From Bacteroidia bacterium (GTDB lineage: Bacteria > Bacteroidota > Bacteroidia > NS11-12g > UBA9320): a stretch of DNA of 64,000 bases. The position numbers and the translations under genes are program-made. This document shows, in pieces, positions 44,072 to 54,217 of the stretch; within the stretch, counting starts at the first letter, position 1; each line of letters starts with the position of its first letter. The notes beneath the pieces were generated by a model that saw nothing but the letters and a program-made list of their open reading frames with translations, had not been told where the DNA came from and made no database searches. Location of the stretch: positions 172,635 through 236,634 of the forward strand of contig JAGYJG010000001.1 of the NCBI GenBank assembly GCA_018402155.1, read 5' to 3'.

Positions 44072-45391
44072 TTAATTGTTGACCAAAGGTATTTTGACAT
44101 CTAGCATTACTTTATTTTTATCACCGGCATAGGTCTTTACTATCTTTTTTTCATTTCTTTTTAAGTTTTTGAAAGTGCCTTTATTCACCTCATCCCACAG
44201 CGTATATTTTGCCTTACCATCTACAGTGAAGAGCCCAAAGTGGTTTTCTGAACCGTATGGATTCTCTACATCTTTCCAACTTTCATCAAATGCCTCAAAA
44301 TAAAAACACGATATGTTTTCCTTATTCGTCCATTCTCTCATTTGTTTATAATACAGTGCTGACTTGTATTCATCGCACGCCATGGAGCCGTCGTTGCCAT
44401 ACAATTGTTCTCTTGATTGGGTTGCCCATCCAGTTTCACCTAGGTGTATAGGTTTGTCTATCCCTAAAGTTTTCAAATAGTTTTTCACACTATAGTATTG
44501 ATTTTTGGCATAGGTAGTCGCTCTGTTCATCAACGAGTCCAATTGTTCTTCTTGTGTTAGTGAAGTTTCGTAGGGCAAAACTCCCCAAAATTCAGGATTA
44601 TAGTGCGTATCGTGCATTGGGTAGGTATGCATAGAGATAAAATCTACGGTGCTGCAGAGTTGCTTTAAATCTGTAGTGTGGTAAGAAGTATCACCGCCGC
44701 CCCAAGATGCAAAATTGTCTGAGGATGTGATCCAAACTGCAGGGTTTAGTTTATTCTGTTTTTTAAGGGATTGCAAGTAGGTTACCCATTTCAAAATAAT
44801 GTTTGGTGTAACATAATAACTAGTTGCCCATTTTACCATCGCCTCATTGCCTACAGCTAGTACCTTTACGATAGCAGGATACTCATTAGCTAAGCGTACG
44901 CTTTCTTCTATTTCTACTGCATTTCTAGGACTTTCTTGATTGTGTATAGGGATTTGATCGGTAAAAGCATTTTTGCAATCTATCCAAGCCCCAAGCATTA
45001 CATACATTTCAAAGCTAGGGTTCTCCTTTGTCATTTCAGAAATCACTTCAAGTAGATTTTTCACCTCTTCATAATGAACATTATATGTTCTTATAAATTT
45101 GATATTTAACGCTGATAAAATCAACATGTCTTCTTTGAGCTCTGCCAAAGTAGGCTGCACTTTTCTAGTATTTGTTCTATAACCACCATAGCAAATGGCT
45201 TGATAATCTACATTTCCTAATATTTCTGCCGCAGTTTTTTCTTCGTTCATTTGTATTATCTTCTCGTTTTGTTTTGTTGTGTTGCCACACCCCAGTACAG
45301 TACCAACAGCAAAGAGTACTAGTAGCCAGCTCTTGCACATATACACTTTACTAAATAAGATTGATTTTTTGTGTTTAGTAAAGGTACTCAT
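44072..45391 (-). CDS. GH17-like beta-1,3-glucanase lipoprotein
   Basis: The frame gives 439 residues. A later start at Met18 gives a clean lipoprotein signal (SWLLVLFAVGTVLGC). GH17-type motifs are acid/base AVGNEAM (Glu183) and nucleophile LGETGWA (Glu319), with CFYFEAFDESWKD near the C-terminus, matching the other two GH17 modules of this locus. The TSSDNFASWGG stretch is specific to this copy. It is likely periplasmic or outer-membrane-anchored and cuts beta-1,3-glucan oligosaccharides before import. It is separated from the phosphorylase gene by 150 bases, which hold a partial copy of the TTACCATAA promoter element core. Confidence 0.8.
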   Translation of the reverse strand: MSTFTKHKKSILFSKVYMCKSWLLVLFAVGTVLGCGNTTKQNEKIIQMNEEKTAAEILGNVDYQAICYGGYRTNTRKVQPTLAELKEDMLILSALNIKFIRTYNVHYEEVKNLLEVISEMTKENPSFEMYVMLGAWIDCKNAFTDQIPIHNQESPRNAVEIEESVRLANEYPAIVKVLAVGNEAMVKWATSYYVTPNIILKWVTYLQSLKKQNKLNPAVWITSSDNFASWGGGDTSYHTTDLKQLCSTVDFISMHTYPMHDTHYNPEFWGVLPYETSLTQEEQLDSLMNRATTYAKNQYYSVKNYLKTLGIDKPIHLGETGWATQSREQLYGNDGSMACDEYKSALYYKQMREWTNKENISCFYFEAFDESWKDVENPYGSENHFGLFTVDGKAKYTLWDEVNKGTFKNLKRNEKKIVKTYAGDKNKVMLDVKIPLVNN

Positions 45392-45541
45392 AATGTTTAT
45401 TGGAATTAACTATAGTAGTTAATACTCTGAAATATAGACCATTAAAACATACCTTCGTTGACTTGTTATCATCATAGACTTCACGCGAAGTGTGATTAGA
45501 ATTTATTTGGAAATATCCAATATGTATATGCATTATGGTAA

Positions 45542-48500
45542 TTATTTTAAGGTGGATTGATTTATGTAAACGGTTATAAAGGTAACATCACCTGTTCGGT
45601 TAAAAATTTGAGCGCTAGTCTCTTGGTCTATAACAAGAGACTCGTACATGACAAGACTATGATCTTTTTTGGTAATCTCCATACGGTCTTTATTGTCTAG
45701 TCTATATATAATTGGTACTTGACAGAAGGTGAAACATAAAGAGCCTAGTTCTGGTTCAAATGTCTTGGATTCTTGATGTACATCTACGTAATTAAAATTT
45801 CGAGCTTTTACAGTGAATTCATTTTTGCGGAGTAGACAAGGGTAAAAATACAGTTTTCCTAGATTTACAAATACCCCAAGTTCTCCAAATCTACTGATGA
45901 TATCCTCTTTTACTTGTCCAGTCATACCTGGTTGTTGTGCTCCTCTTCCAGCGGGTGTGTGAGAGTATGGATCTGTGGTGAATGCACCATAAAGAGAGGG
46001 AGATTTATGTACACCTATACCAGCGTTTATTTCGTAATAATGTTCTAGAAGACGGCCAATCACTGTTGCAGATTCTTGCTTTTTAACTGCAGCAAGACAC
46101 ACTTCTTGAACAGCTAGCTGAAGCTTGGAGACCATGTGCCAATAGATAGAACCTAACCCTTCGTATCCATAAAATGTGCCAGACCTTCCGGTAAATGCTT
46201 TGTGATTGAAAACATCCTCAAAAGTATGTAATAAAGTTTTTTTGTTCTGAATTACTAAAGTTGCATAAGGAGTGTTTTGCAGTTGGTCTATGGCAGCTTC
46301 TAGATCAGCTGCATTTTTGAAATTACCATTAAAATGATAGTTACCTTTAACGTCTCTTTCTACTAGTGTATTATTTCCATCGTTAAGCATCTTTTGTAGT
46401 AGTTCTGATTGCTCAACGGCTTCTTTGGGTATTAAGTTTTTAAGCAAAAACCGCGGAAGATTCTTATTGGGGTACAGCAAGTAGCTATATTGATCTGGAC
46501 GAAATAGTGCACTCTTCTTCATACTATCTAGCAGTTTAAGTGCTTTTTTAGGCGATAAATATCCTGAGCTAAGTACGGCAACTTGTCCTTCCAACATTTC
46601 GTCTAAGTGAGAAATAGATATTTCCTTTTGCTCTTTAATAGTCATCAAATTGTAAGCCTGATACATACTATCTTGTCGCTTATTTGCTTTAATGGTATGT
46701 TCTATGTATTTTAAGCTTAATTGCACAAAACGCCTCAAACGATTGTAAGATATAGTCCTTTTTTGCCCCCAAAATCCTCGTTTGTAAATATGTTCCCGAT
46801 ACTCACTGGCAGCAGTACCCAAGCCAGTTGTGATGTACAGCCGTTGTTTATCGCTTATGCCGTCCTTTAGTAGGTGTTTATTTTCTTCAAAAATAGTTTG
46901 AATTTTTTTGAAGAAAATAATGAGTTCGTTGGACAATTCTACGCGTTCTTCTTGAGTATTTTCTATTTGGTTGCCAAAGAAAATAAGGAATCTACGAAGG
47001 TAGTAAAGCGTAACCATGGACACCCCGTTACCTACCAGTGCATTGTTAGCATCGTTCCACTCGGGACGCTGAGTATTCATCCAAATACCACCTTCTGGAA
47101 TAAAATTAGATAATTTAGAGAGTACCGTAGCTAGTATTTTTTCAATAAAATTTACTGAGTAAATCTCCTCCTGTTCATTCATCAAAAGGGCAGCATCTGA
47201 CCCTATATTTTCTTTCTTCTTTCTTATTTCGCTATCTAGCGATTCGTCAAATTCTATGGTGTCTTTTGCATTTGTAAGAATGTCCTGAAAACTTTTTATC
47301 TTGTAAGGTACATTGGCGTATACAAAAACGTCATTTTCAAACTGGGATTTGAGTTGGCCTGGGTAGTATTTCTCGCTTATTTCTAAGAGTTTTAATAGGT
47401 AAATGATTTGGTGATCGCCCCAGTAGCCTATATATGACCAAGGATTATCTGGTTCTACGGTTTCCCAATCAAAACCGCCTTTGGTTACCCGGTAAGGATT
47501 GTAGCCTTCAAATGTAGTAGCATTCAAAAATTTGTAGAGCGTGCTTTGTATGAATGCCGGGTAGGAGAGAGCTAAAGCTTCCCAGTTTTGGAAAATATCT
47601 CTCCAATTGCCCTCATAGTCCAATATCTTTGAGCCGTCTACTTCGCTCCTGGTGTTGATAGAAAACTTATTCCAAGGTCTACTTGGATCACCGTGCCTTC
47701 GGCTAAATTTTAGAGGCAGATATTCTGTACATAGTCTTTTAAAATCCCTGTTACTACTTTGTTTCGTGAGCTTTTGTAGGTCAAAATAACTAAAAGATTC
47801 TGATAAACTCTCTAGATGCGATTTATGTTGTTCGCTTACTTTCTTATTCGCAGCCTTTAAATAAGTTATTAAATCGTGTTTTTCTATTTGATAGTTGAAG
47901 TCAAAAACGCCACCTCGCATGATATTAAACAGAGTATTGGAATAGTGACGAGTATCTCTGAATACGTCTGCAGAAAGCTGTATGCCGTCTGAGGAAGCTA
48001 CCAATTGAAAAAGTTTTTTTGAACCTAATTGTATATCAGTATTTAGATCTTCTTGCAGATCTTGATTATTATTTATACGTTCTATGTGCGCAATTACATC
48101 GGCTTGGCTTTGATTTACATCAGCTACTATGGTCCATTGTTTTGACGCTTTGGGTGCTAAATCTAAACTGGCATTTATGAAATAAGCTCCTTTTTCTGCC
48201 TTTACATCCTCTTCTTGATATACTGGCAGCCCTTTGCGAAAAGACTCAAGTTGTAAAGATGAAACTAGGTAGATTGCATTTTCTAAACCAACAGACCAAG
48301 CAATATTTGCTTTGAGTGCTTCACTTGGTTCTGCTTTGTCTACTATTATAGCACTTAGTGCATATATACCTAGCCCTGATGTTGCATCTAGTTCGTTTCT
48401 TTTGTAAGCGTCCACTAGGTTGCTAGCAGCATTTTGTAAGTCGCTATTAACACCATCGGGCATTATGTTTTGTATGCCATCTACAATGTTTACTTCTTGT

Positions 48501-48991
48501 GCTTTTCCACCTGTATTGATGAGGGTAGATTTTCGGACAAATCCGTATTTATCACTCGTGTTCCATTCGTATCTGAAACCCAGTTCTAAATCAATATTTA
48601 ATTCTTCGAAAATAATTTTGTTACCAATGGCATTTTTATAAATATTACGACTGGTTTTGTAGCGGCCTTGGTTTCGTTCCGAGAATGGCTCCCAAATGTA
48701 AATTTGCCCTTCTCTAGGTATTTGAACAATGGTTTTACTACCCGTAGTGTCATATGACTCTGTTATTTTATCTACGGTGTAGTAGGGAAATAATGCGTAT
48801 TCAGAATTTTTTCGCCCTGCACTCAGAGCGCCGTTACTGGATATAAACATCCAATGGTGTGAGTCGCTGACTACGCTCATAAAAAAAGGAGGTATTTCAT
48901 CGTAATTTGAGATTAGATAAAAATTTTCACCATCTAATTTAAGCCGTTTTATGGCTGGTTCTACTTCATTGGCAATACGTTCAATAGACAT
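45542..48991 (-). CDS. GH149-like beta-1,3-oligoglucan phosphorylase
   Basis: This 1149-residue cytosolic protein has no signal peptide. Its length and architecture fit GH149, a family related to GH94 and GH161: an N-terminal beta-sandwich (about 1-330), a helical linker, an (alpha/alpha)6 barrel (about 430-960) and a C-terminal beta-sheet. Motifs seen include NWRDIFQNWEAL, WSYIGYWGDHQIIYLLKLLE (Trp524), and RPEWNDANNALVG (Trp645-Asn-Asp647), comparable to the WND general-acid motif of GH94. GTFYGYEGLGSIYWHMVSK and GRGAQQPGMTGQ occur near the end. Family members split beta-1,3-glucans with phosphate to release alpha-glucose-1-phosphate. The surrounding GH16/GH17/GH30/SusCD genes support this. 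Family call by recall, without a search. Confidence 0.75.
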   Translation of the reverse strand: MSIERIANEVEPAIKRLKLDGENFYLISNYDEIPPFFMSVVSDSHHWMFISSNGALSAGRKNSEYALFPYYTVDKITESYDTTGSKTIVQIPREGQIYIWEPFSERNQGRYKTSRNIYKNAIGNKIIFEELNIDLELGFRYEWNTSDKYGFVRKSTLINTGGKAQEVNIVDGIQNIMPDGVNSDLQNAASNLVDAYKRNELDATSGLGIYALSAIIVDKAEPSEALKANIAWSVGLENAIYLVSSLQLESFRKGLPVYQEEDVKAEKGAYFINASLDLAPKASKQWTIVADVNQSQADVIAHIERINNNQDLQEDLNTDIQLGSKKLFQLVASSDGIQLSADVFRDTRHYSNTLFNIMRGGVFDFNYQIEKHDLITYLKAANKKVSEQHKSHLESLSESFSYFDLQKLTKQSSNRDFKRLCTEYLPLKFSRRHGDPSRPWNKFSINTRSEVDGSKILDYEGNWRDIFQNWEALALSYPAFIQSTLYKFLNATTFEGYNPYRVTKGGFDWETVEPDNPWSYIGYWGDHQIIYLLKLLEISEKYYPGQLKSQFENDVFVYANVPYKIKSFQDILTNAKDTIEFDESLDSEIRKKKENIGSDAALLMNEQEEIYSVNFIEKILATVLSKLSNFIPEGGIWMNTQRPEWNDANNALVGNGVSMVTLYYLRRFLIFFGNQIENTQEERVELSNELIIFFKKIQTIFEENKHLLKDGISDKQRLYITTGLGTAASEYREHIYKRGFWGQKRTISYNRLRRFVQLSLKYIEHTIKANKRQDSMYQAYNLMTIKEQKEISISHLDEMLEGQVAVLSSGYLSPKKALKLLDSMKKSALFRPDQYSYLLYPNKNLPRFLLKNLIPKEAVEQSELLQKMLNDGNNTLVERDVKGNYHFNGNFKNAADLEAAIDQLQNTPYATLVIQNKKTLLHTFEDVFNHKAFTGRSGTFYGYEGLGSIYWHMVSKLQLAVQEVCLAAVKKQESATVIGRLLEHYYEINAGIGVHKSPSLYGAFTTDPYSHTPAGRGAQQPGMTGQVKEDIISRFGELGVFVNLGKLYFYPCLLRKNEFTVKARNFNYVDVHQESKTFEPELGSLCFTFCQVPIIYRLDNKDRMEITKKDHSLVMYESLVIDQETSAQIFNRTGDVTFITVYINQSTLK

Positions 48992-49227
48992 TCTGTATCT
49001 TCTTTATAGGGTGCTTTTTTAAGTTATAGTTTGCTTATTTTTTTGAGGCTGCTATGTAAGTTTCTCATTGTTCATAGCATTTCTCGTCTTTTTAAAATGA
49101 GATTATTTATCGTCTAATATTATCAGGGGTGTAAGTTTACAGCTAATTAGGTGTCTAGCATTGATTAACTGTATTTGTAGTATATTCACGGGGGAATTAA
49201 TTTTCATTAAATGAGCTTTTTGGATGT

Positions 49228-50643
49228 TCAATTTTCGTAAAAATATATGTTATCAAGATAAAAATCTTTTAAGGACGATCCGTTTACATTTTCGTAAATG
49301 ATTTGGCCAATATTATTTCTGTTAGACAAACTTAGGGGAATTTCTAAGGTAGCCCAGGTATCTGCAACAAAGTCGGCGCGTTTAAAAAATACTTGCATCA
49401 TTTGATCATCTCCACCGCCATCTTCTTTGTTTGCGCCAAAATCTTTTATGGTGATCAAAAAATCTAAATTAGCAGGCACATTGTTTGGGATATACATGTT
49501 TATGTGTAGATTGGACTTAGTTGTGGCATCTACAGTTGGATTTCCAAATTGATTTCCAACAAAGTTGAAGTCGGTATATCCAAGTATATTATCGCCATTC
49601 ACTGCAAAGTCTTCAGATAACGTGGTTTGCCAAGGTTCCCAGTAGCCATTATAAAAATCTACAGGTACGTTAACATAGTGGTCACTAAAAATTGAAGTCA
49701 CTTTACTGGGATTTCTTGTGGGGGTAGGTGCCAATTTAAAATCGCCTACAGAATTTATAGTTAGTGAGCCTTCTGCATCTTCCCCATTTAGGCTTGCAGT
49801 TATTACTGTAGAGCCCGTGCCTAGTATAGTTGCCACTCCTTTCTCATTTATAGTAGCTACACTTTCATTTGTGGATTTGAGTACCAAATAGGCTGCTGCT
49901 ACGTTTGTTTTTTGATCAAGGCCAGAGGGTAGATTATGGAGTATAGATATTCCAGATAGTGTAATAGGTACTCCAAAAAAAGCAGTTTGTTCTACATCTT
50001 TACCGTCAAATATCGCTGGCTTAGATGCCTTTATATCTCCTAGTTTTTCAAACTTTATTTCGTCAAACCAAAGGGTATATCCTGCACCACTGGTGCCGTC
50101 TGATCCTGCCGAAAACCAAAATAGTCCTCTTTCTTCTAGGAGCTTAGCTGGATTTGGTAAAGGAATAATGACTTTAGTCCAATTGGTACCTACATTTATG
50201 TTATTTACAGATACTCTATATTTATCTTCAAGGTAGTCTATACCATACCCAGCTTCACCTAGTTTTATGCCGGTAGATGCTTTTGTATAAAATGTCAGAG
50301 CATCGTACTGTGTTAGATTTCTTCCCGGACCTTCTGTTCTGAAAATAGCACCTGCATAGCCTCCAGACGGATCATCTGCATTGGGTACATCAATACGTAT
50401 AGAGGCGTTACTCTCAAAACCCTCTGAATTATCTACTGAGAATACATCCGGCTTGGCATCGGCAAATGGGAAATAGAAATCAGATCCCATTTCCACAAAG
50501 TCATCCGTAAACACCTGGGGCGTAGCGGAAAAAGTAGGTAAAACTGCTTTTTCTGAGAGCTCTCTTTCGCAGCTAGTTGTGAATAAAAGCACGGCTATTA
50601 TTAAGCCTGCTTGCATACTGATTTTTATGGGCTTTAAGTTCAT
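49228..50643 (-). CDS. Surface glycan-binding lipoprotein with CBM-like and Ig-like domains
   Basis: The 471-residue protein has a lipoprotein signal GLIIAVLLFTTSC (Cys26). It has three parts. A jelly-roll carbohydrate-binding-like domain (about 45-210) ends in AGYTLWFDEIKFEKLG. A BIG2-type Ig-like domain (about 215-300) shows INEKGVATILGTGSTVITASL. A second jelly-roll domain (about 310-471) ends SSLKDFYLDNIYFYEN. There are no catalytic motifs. In this locus it is most likely a second surface glycan-binding protein that holds beta-glucan at the outer membrane. It begins 38 bases after the GH-A/barrel gene. Confidence 0.72.
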   Translation of the reverse strand: MNLKPIKISMQAGLIIAVLLFTTSCERELSEKAVLPTFSATPQVFTDDFVEMGSDFYFPFADAKPDVFSVDNSEGFESNASIRIDVPNADDPSGGYAGAIFRTEGPGRNLTQYDALTFYTKASTGIKLGEAGYGIDYLEDKYRVSVNNINVGTNWTKVIIPLPNPAKLLEERGLFWFSAGSDGTSGAGYTLWFDEIKFEKLGDIKASKPAIFDGKDVEQTAFFGVPITLSGISILHNLPSGLDQKTNVAAAYLVLKSTNESVATINEKGVATILGTGSTVITASLNGEDAEGSLTINSVGDFKLAPTPTRNPSKVTSIFSDHYVNVPVDFYNGYWEPWQTTLSEDFAVNGDNILGYTDFNFVGNQFGNPTVDATTKSNLHINMYIPNNVPANLDFLITIKDFGANKEDGGGDDQMMQVFFKRADFVADTWATLEIPLSLSNRNNIGQIIYENVNGSSLKDFYLDNIYFYEN

Positions 50644-50681
50644 TTATGTATCGTATCTTTTAGTGTAGTTGCGGACTGTTA

Positions 50682-53600
50682 TTAGTTATTGATATTTATT
50701 TGGATATAGGTTTGGAATTCCCACTCATTGCCATTAGGGAAACCAAATGCTGTTGGATCTGGGACAAATTGACCTTGTGCATTCAATGTTTCGGTAGGAG
50801 AGTATCGGTTAGAAAAATCGTCTAGTGTACGGTATGTAGTTCGTAGACCTATTTTTGTGCCGGGGAGCATAAACCAATCGGGCTTTCCTATTTCTATAGA
50901 CAGATCGCCAATTAACTGTAACGGAAAAGTTAGGTTAAAATCGCGATGGTAGTCAAATGGACCCCAATCGTCTACCTTGATTATGGTTATAAATTTCATC
51001 TTTTTGTAGATGGTTCGCACATCCATTCCATATCGATTTATCGTTCTGATATCGTCTCCATTTGCTTGCCCGTTACCAAAATATATATTGCCAATAACAC
51101 CAAAAGTAGGATTTATTTTGGAGACCATTCTAGCATTTACCTCCCAGAGATCTTGAGCGGGTGCTGAGCCCGGAAAATTAAACGTAGTACGTCCATTGCC
51201 TAATATACCTATTGCAGCATCTTGTATGGTAGGTAGGTGTCTGTAAACAAAACCGGCACTCATTGCAAATTTGGCATCTTCCATTCTATCATTGTCCCAC
51301 TCATACATCCAAGTAGCTGGAGTTGGATCATAGGTGAGTAGTAATTCTCCGCCTACAGTCTCTCTGTTTCCGCGCACAGAAAACGGATCTGTTAGTATGT
51401 TTCTTGCACGCGCTGGTGCAGCCAAAGTGCTAGCCATAGGGCCAGCAAGTGGTTTTTGATACAAGAAATTTGGGGCTACTTGTAGTTTGCCTACATTGTA
51501 TGTGAAACCCGTGAGTGCATTATACATGTTTCCGCTTCCTATATCTTTTAGTCTCCATCCGGTGAAGGTTTGTGTTTGGTCTACTCCTCCATTAGCCACC
51601 AAGCCCATATAGGAAGTAAGTCCGTACCAGCGTATAGCACCGCTAGAGTAGGTCACTTTCGCTTTACCGCCAAAGTTGTCGCTACTTTGTATCTCGTCTT
51701 CGTATACTATACCGTCATATTCTAATTGAAATTTTCTACCATTCAAGGGTTGGCCGCCCCATATACCACCAACGTCAATGGTTAGTTTTTCCATTTTCTT
51801 GCTTACAGAAATGGTTGCTCTTCTGGTTTTGGGTACAGGCACTGCAAACGAGCTTTGCAAGTTGCTTCTTTGTGTAATATCTTCATGAAATATCCCTGTA
51901 ATATCAACACCCGCTACATTTTTGCTATACTTTAATAAAAAAGCAGGATTGGCTCCCCACCACAATTCGGGGCCAAAAGCTAGTTTAAAGTCTTTTAATT
52001 TTTTCTTTCCTTCTACCTCAAAACCAAAAGGGGCAATACCGTTGTACAAATCTATGTTAGGGCCATAGTTTGCCTCAGGGTATAGCCCAAAAAAGTCACC
52101 TTCGTATCCCCAGTGGTAGTGTCCTGTTCGGTAAAATCCTACCAATTTAAAATCTTCAGCATCCCAAGAGTAGTCTGCTCTGTATAGTTGGACCCTATTC
52201 CCTGGGTTAGTTATAGCTGTACCGTTGGGCGTTTGTACCACTATATTTCTGCCTCTATTTTCATAAAATAGTTCGTCTATAGGATTTACAGCTACATTAC
52301 CCAATACATTAAACTGCACAGTTGCTTTCATACCTGGAGCAGGTCTTGCGGTAACTCCTATATTAAAATACTGCATATGGTCAAATCCTTGTGCTGCAGG
52401 GTAAGTAGTGGTATTTCGAGGATCTAAAGTTTCTGGCGTAGTCAATAGACTACCCCCAGTTTGGTAGGTGTTGAAGTTGGCCTGAAAATTACTTAAATAT
52501 AGTTTGCTCTTATCGTTAGACTGCAGTGCTGCTTTATCCCCTCTTGCTTTTAGCATAGCTGCACCAAGTGATATTTCATTCATTACATTCAGATCTGCTT
52601 TACTACTTGATTGGTATGGATTAAAACGGTGAGCATCTTTCAAAGCGTAATAGGCCGCCCTAGGATACAGCTCGTAGGTGCCTCGCTCATTTGTAAGGCC
52701 TTTGGCACAAATGCCAAACCACTCTTCGTTCATATTATTCTGGCCTTCTTTGAAATCATTGCTGTATCCACCGTTAGACCATGATGCAGTAATATCGTGC
52801 TCGTCTAGATTTATAGTCTGTCCTGTTTTCCACCAACCGTCGCTAAACTGAAATGTATAGCCACCTAGGGAGTTTCCTGAGCCAGCTAAACCAGAAGCAT
52901 TAGCGTAAATTTCTTTCCAATTGCTTAATAAAACTTTTGCTTGGTATTCTTGGTCTTCTTGGTTGGTCAAACTGTTATACGCATCAGAACCAAATTCTGT
53001 GAGTAATACGGGTTTACCATATTCTTTCTGTACTCGGTCATATAGATCTGTGAATGATGGTCCTCTGTACACATTTATACCTAGGATATCTATATCTTTA
53101 CACTCCTTGGCTATTAGGTCTAAAAATAAAAGATCACCATTGCAAATAGCCACTGGGTGGTTGGTGCTTATACTTTTCATTGATGCAGCCGCTTCATTAA
53201 ATAGGCGGTACATGTTTTTTGCATCTTTTGTAGATTGTCTATCACTTACTGGAATGTTTTCAGTCTCTGCTCCTCTCCAAAATAAACCATAGTTATTCTC
53301 ATTTCCTAATAAAAATAATAGTAAGCCAGGGGTGTTTTGATATTCTTGTACCATTTGGCGCGTTTCATCCAGGAGTAGTTCTTTTACCAATGGATTTGCA
53401 TAGTCTATATTTGGATTCCAATTACCATTTAGGAGTAAGCCATAGCGCCCAAATGAGTGATTAAGCATGGTATAGATACCATAATTTTCATAAATGTATT
53501 TAATCCACTTCGCAGGCACACCAGTGTACATACGTACTGAATTTACACCCATGTTTTTTAGCAGTGACATTTCAGCATCTAACGCTGATTGTATTAGGTC

Positions 53601-53900
53601 GTTGGGCTGCTTCCAAAGGCTGTAATTGAAATTTGTACCAACTGGGAAATAATCCCAGTTCATACCATTTACAAAAAATGGTTTTCCGTCTACTTGCAGC
53701 TGATGACCATCTGCTGTTTTTAAAATTTTAACTTTATTTGGATTTTGTGCTACCGTTATTATGTCTTGTTTGTTTTTCTCTTTTTGGTTGATCAGTGGCA
53801 CATTGTAAGATGTATGTGCCTCAGAATAAATTGCTTTTTTGGCAAAAGAGAAATGCGCTATACTCCAAAAGAGAATAACAAGTTTTATTTTGTATAACAT
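50682..53900 (-). CDS. Clan GH-A glycoside hydrolase fused to an outer-membrane beta-barrel
   Basis: The 1072-residue protein has a signal peptide (YKIKLVILFWSIAHFSFA). Residues about 55-430 form a GH-A TIM barrel like the GH2 catalytic domain or GH5-type enzymes: VDGKPFFVNGMNWDYFPVG, MGVNSVRMYTGVP, acid/base in FLLGNENNYG (Glu201) and nucleophile in VLLTEFGSDA (Glu302). From about 480 to the end the sequence is a series of alternating aromatic/hydrophobic strands (YFNIGVTARPAPGMKATVQF, LYRADYSWDAEDFKLVGFY, AKFAMSAGFVYRHLP, FNLTFPLQLIGDLSIEIG) closing with EWEFQTYIQININN, as in outer-membrane barrels. The hydrolase would thus be fixed at the cell surface or periplasmic face by its own porin-like domain. 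A PUL-specific promoter element lies just upstream. Confidence 0.72.
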   Translation of the reverse strand: MLYKIKLVILFWSIAHFSFAKKAIYSEAHTSYNVPLINQKEKNKQDIITVAQNPNKVKILKTADGHQLQVDGKPFFVNGMNWDYFPVGTNFNYSLWKQPNDLIQSALDAEMSLLKNMGVNSVRMYTGVPAKWIKYIYENYGIYTMLNHSFGRYGLLLNGNWNPNIDYANPLVKELLLDETRQMVQEYQNTPGLLLFLLGNENNYGLFWRGAETENIPVSDRQSTKDAKNMYRLFNEAAASMKSISTNHPVAICNGDLLFLDLIAKECKDIDILGINVYRGPSFTDLYDRVQKEYGKPVLLTEFGSDAYNSLTNQEDQEYQAKVLLSNWKEIYANASGLAGSGNSLGGYTFQFSDGWWKTGQTINLDEHDITASWSNGGYSNDFKEGQNNMNEEWFGICAKGLTNERGTYELYPRAAYYALKDAHRFNPYQSSSKADLNVMNEISLGAAMLKARGDKAALQSNDKSKLYLSNFQANFNTYQTGGSLLTTPETLDPRNTTTYPAAQGFDHMQYFNIGVTARPAPGMKATVQFNVLGNVAVNPIDELFYENRGRNIVVQTPNGTAITNPGNRVQLYRADYSWDAEDFKLVGFYRTGHYHWGYEGDFFGLYPEANYGPNIDLYNGIAPFGFEVEGKKKLKDFKLAFGPELWWGANPAFLLKYSKNVAGVDITGIFHEDITQRSNLQSSFAVPVPKTRRATISVSKKMEKLTIDVGGIWGGQPLNGRKFQLEYDGIVYEDEIQSSDNFGGKAKVTYSSGAIRWYGLTSYMGLVANGGVDQTQTFTGWRLKDIGSGNMYNALTGFTYNVGKLQVAPNFLYQKPLAGPMASTLAAPARARNILTDPFSVRGNRETVGGELLLTYDPTPATWMYEWDNDRMEDAKFAMSAGFVYRHLPTIQDAAIGILGNGRTTFNFPGSAPAQDLWEVNARMVSKINPTFGVIGNIYFGNGQANGDDIRTINRYGMDVRTIYKKMKFITIIKVDDWGPFDYHRDFNLTFPLQLIGDLSIEIGKPDWFMLPGTKIGLRTTYRTLDDFSNRYSPTETLNAQGQFVPDPTAFGFPNGNEWEFQTYIQININN

Positions 53901-54217
53901 AAGACTAAATACTTTTGTATTGGCGAATATAAATTTTCTTATGGTAAAAAAAACTATAAGTAATTATTAGTTGAATGTTTCATTTGCTAAATACCATTTA
54001 AGTTTAGTTTTTAATGGGGGTTCATTGTATTCACTTGAAGCTTTATTATTTGCTTTATGATACAAGAAAGGTCTCTTTTAGGTTTGGGTAGTCAAAAAGG
54101 AGTAATTACTATAAGCAATCACTTAAAATTGGTTAAGGAGGGTAGCCTGTTGTATAACTTAGAAAATAGTGAGAGTAAATTTCCAGTTTTCTTAAGGTAT
54201 TCGGTATTAGTGGGCTT
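53901..54217. other. Intergenic region inside the PUL
   Basis: 317 bases between the GH16 stop and the barrel-hydrolase start. It holds the PUL promoter element (53923-53961), which implies an internal transcription start for the downstream half of the PUL. The remainder is AT-rich with no gene or clear terminator. Confidence 0.5.
53923..53961 (-). promoter_or_regulatory. PUL promoter/operator element, copy 2 (upstream of barrel-hydrolase)
   Basis: This 39-bp element is identical at 34 positions, without gaps, to the one upstream of susC. On the minus strand it reads ACTTATAGTTT, a spacer, TTTACCATAAGAA, four bases and TATATTCGC. TATATTCG fits the -7 box, and the TTT of ATAGTTT lies about 19 bases before it, as a -33 box would. 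The ATG is 22 bases downstream. The conserved ACCATAAGAA between the boxes may bind a regulator. Confidence 0.7.
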
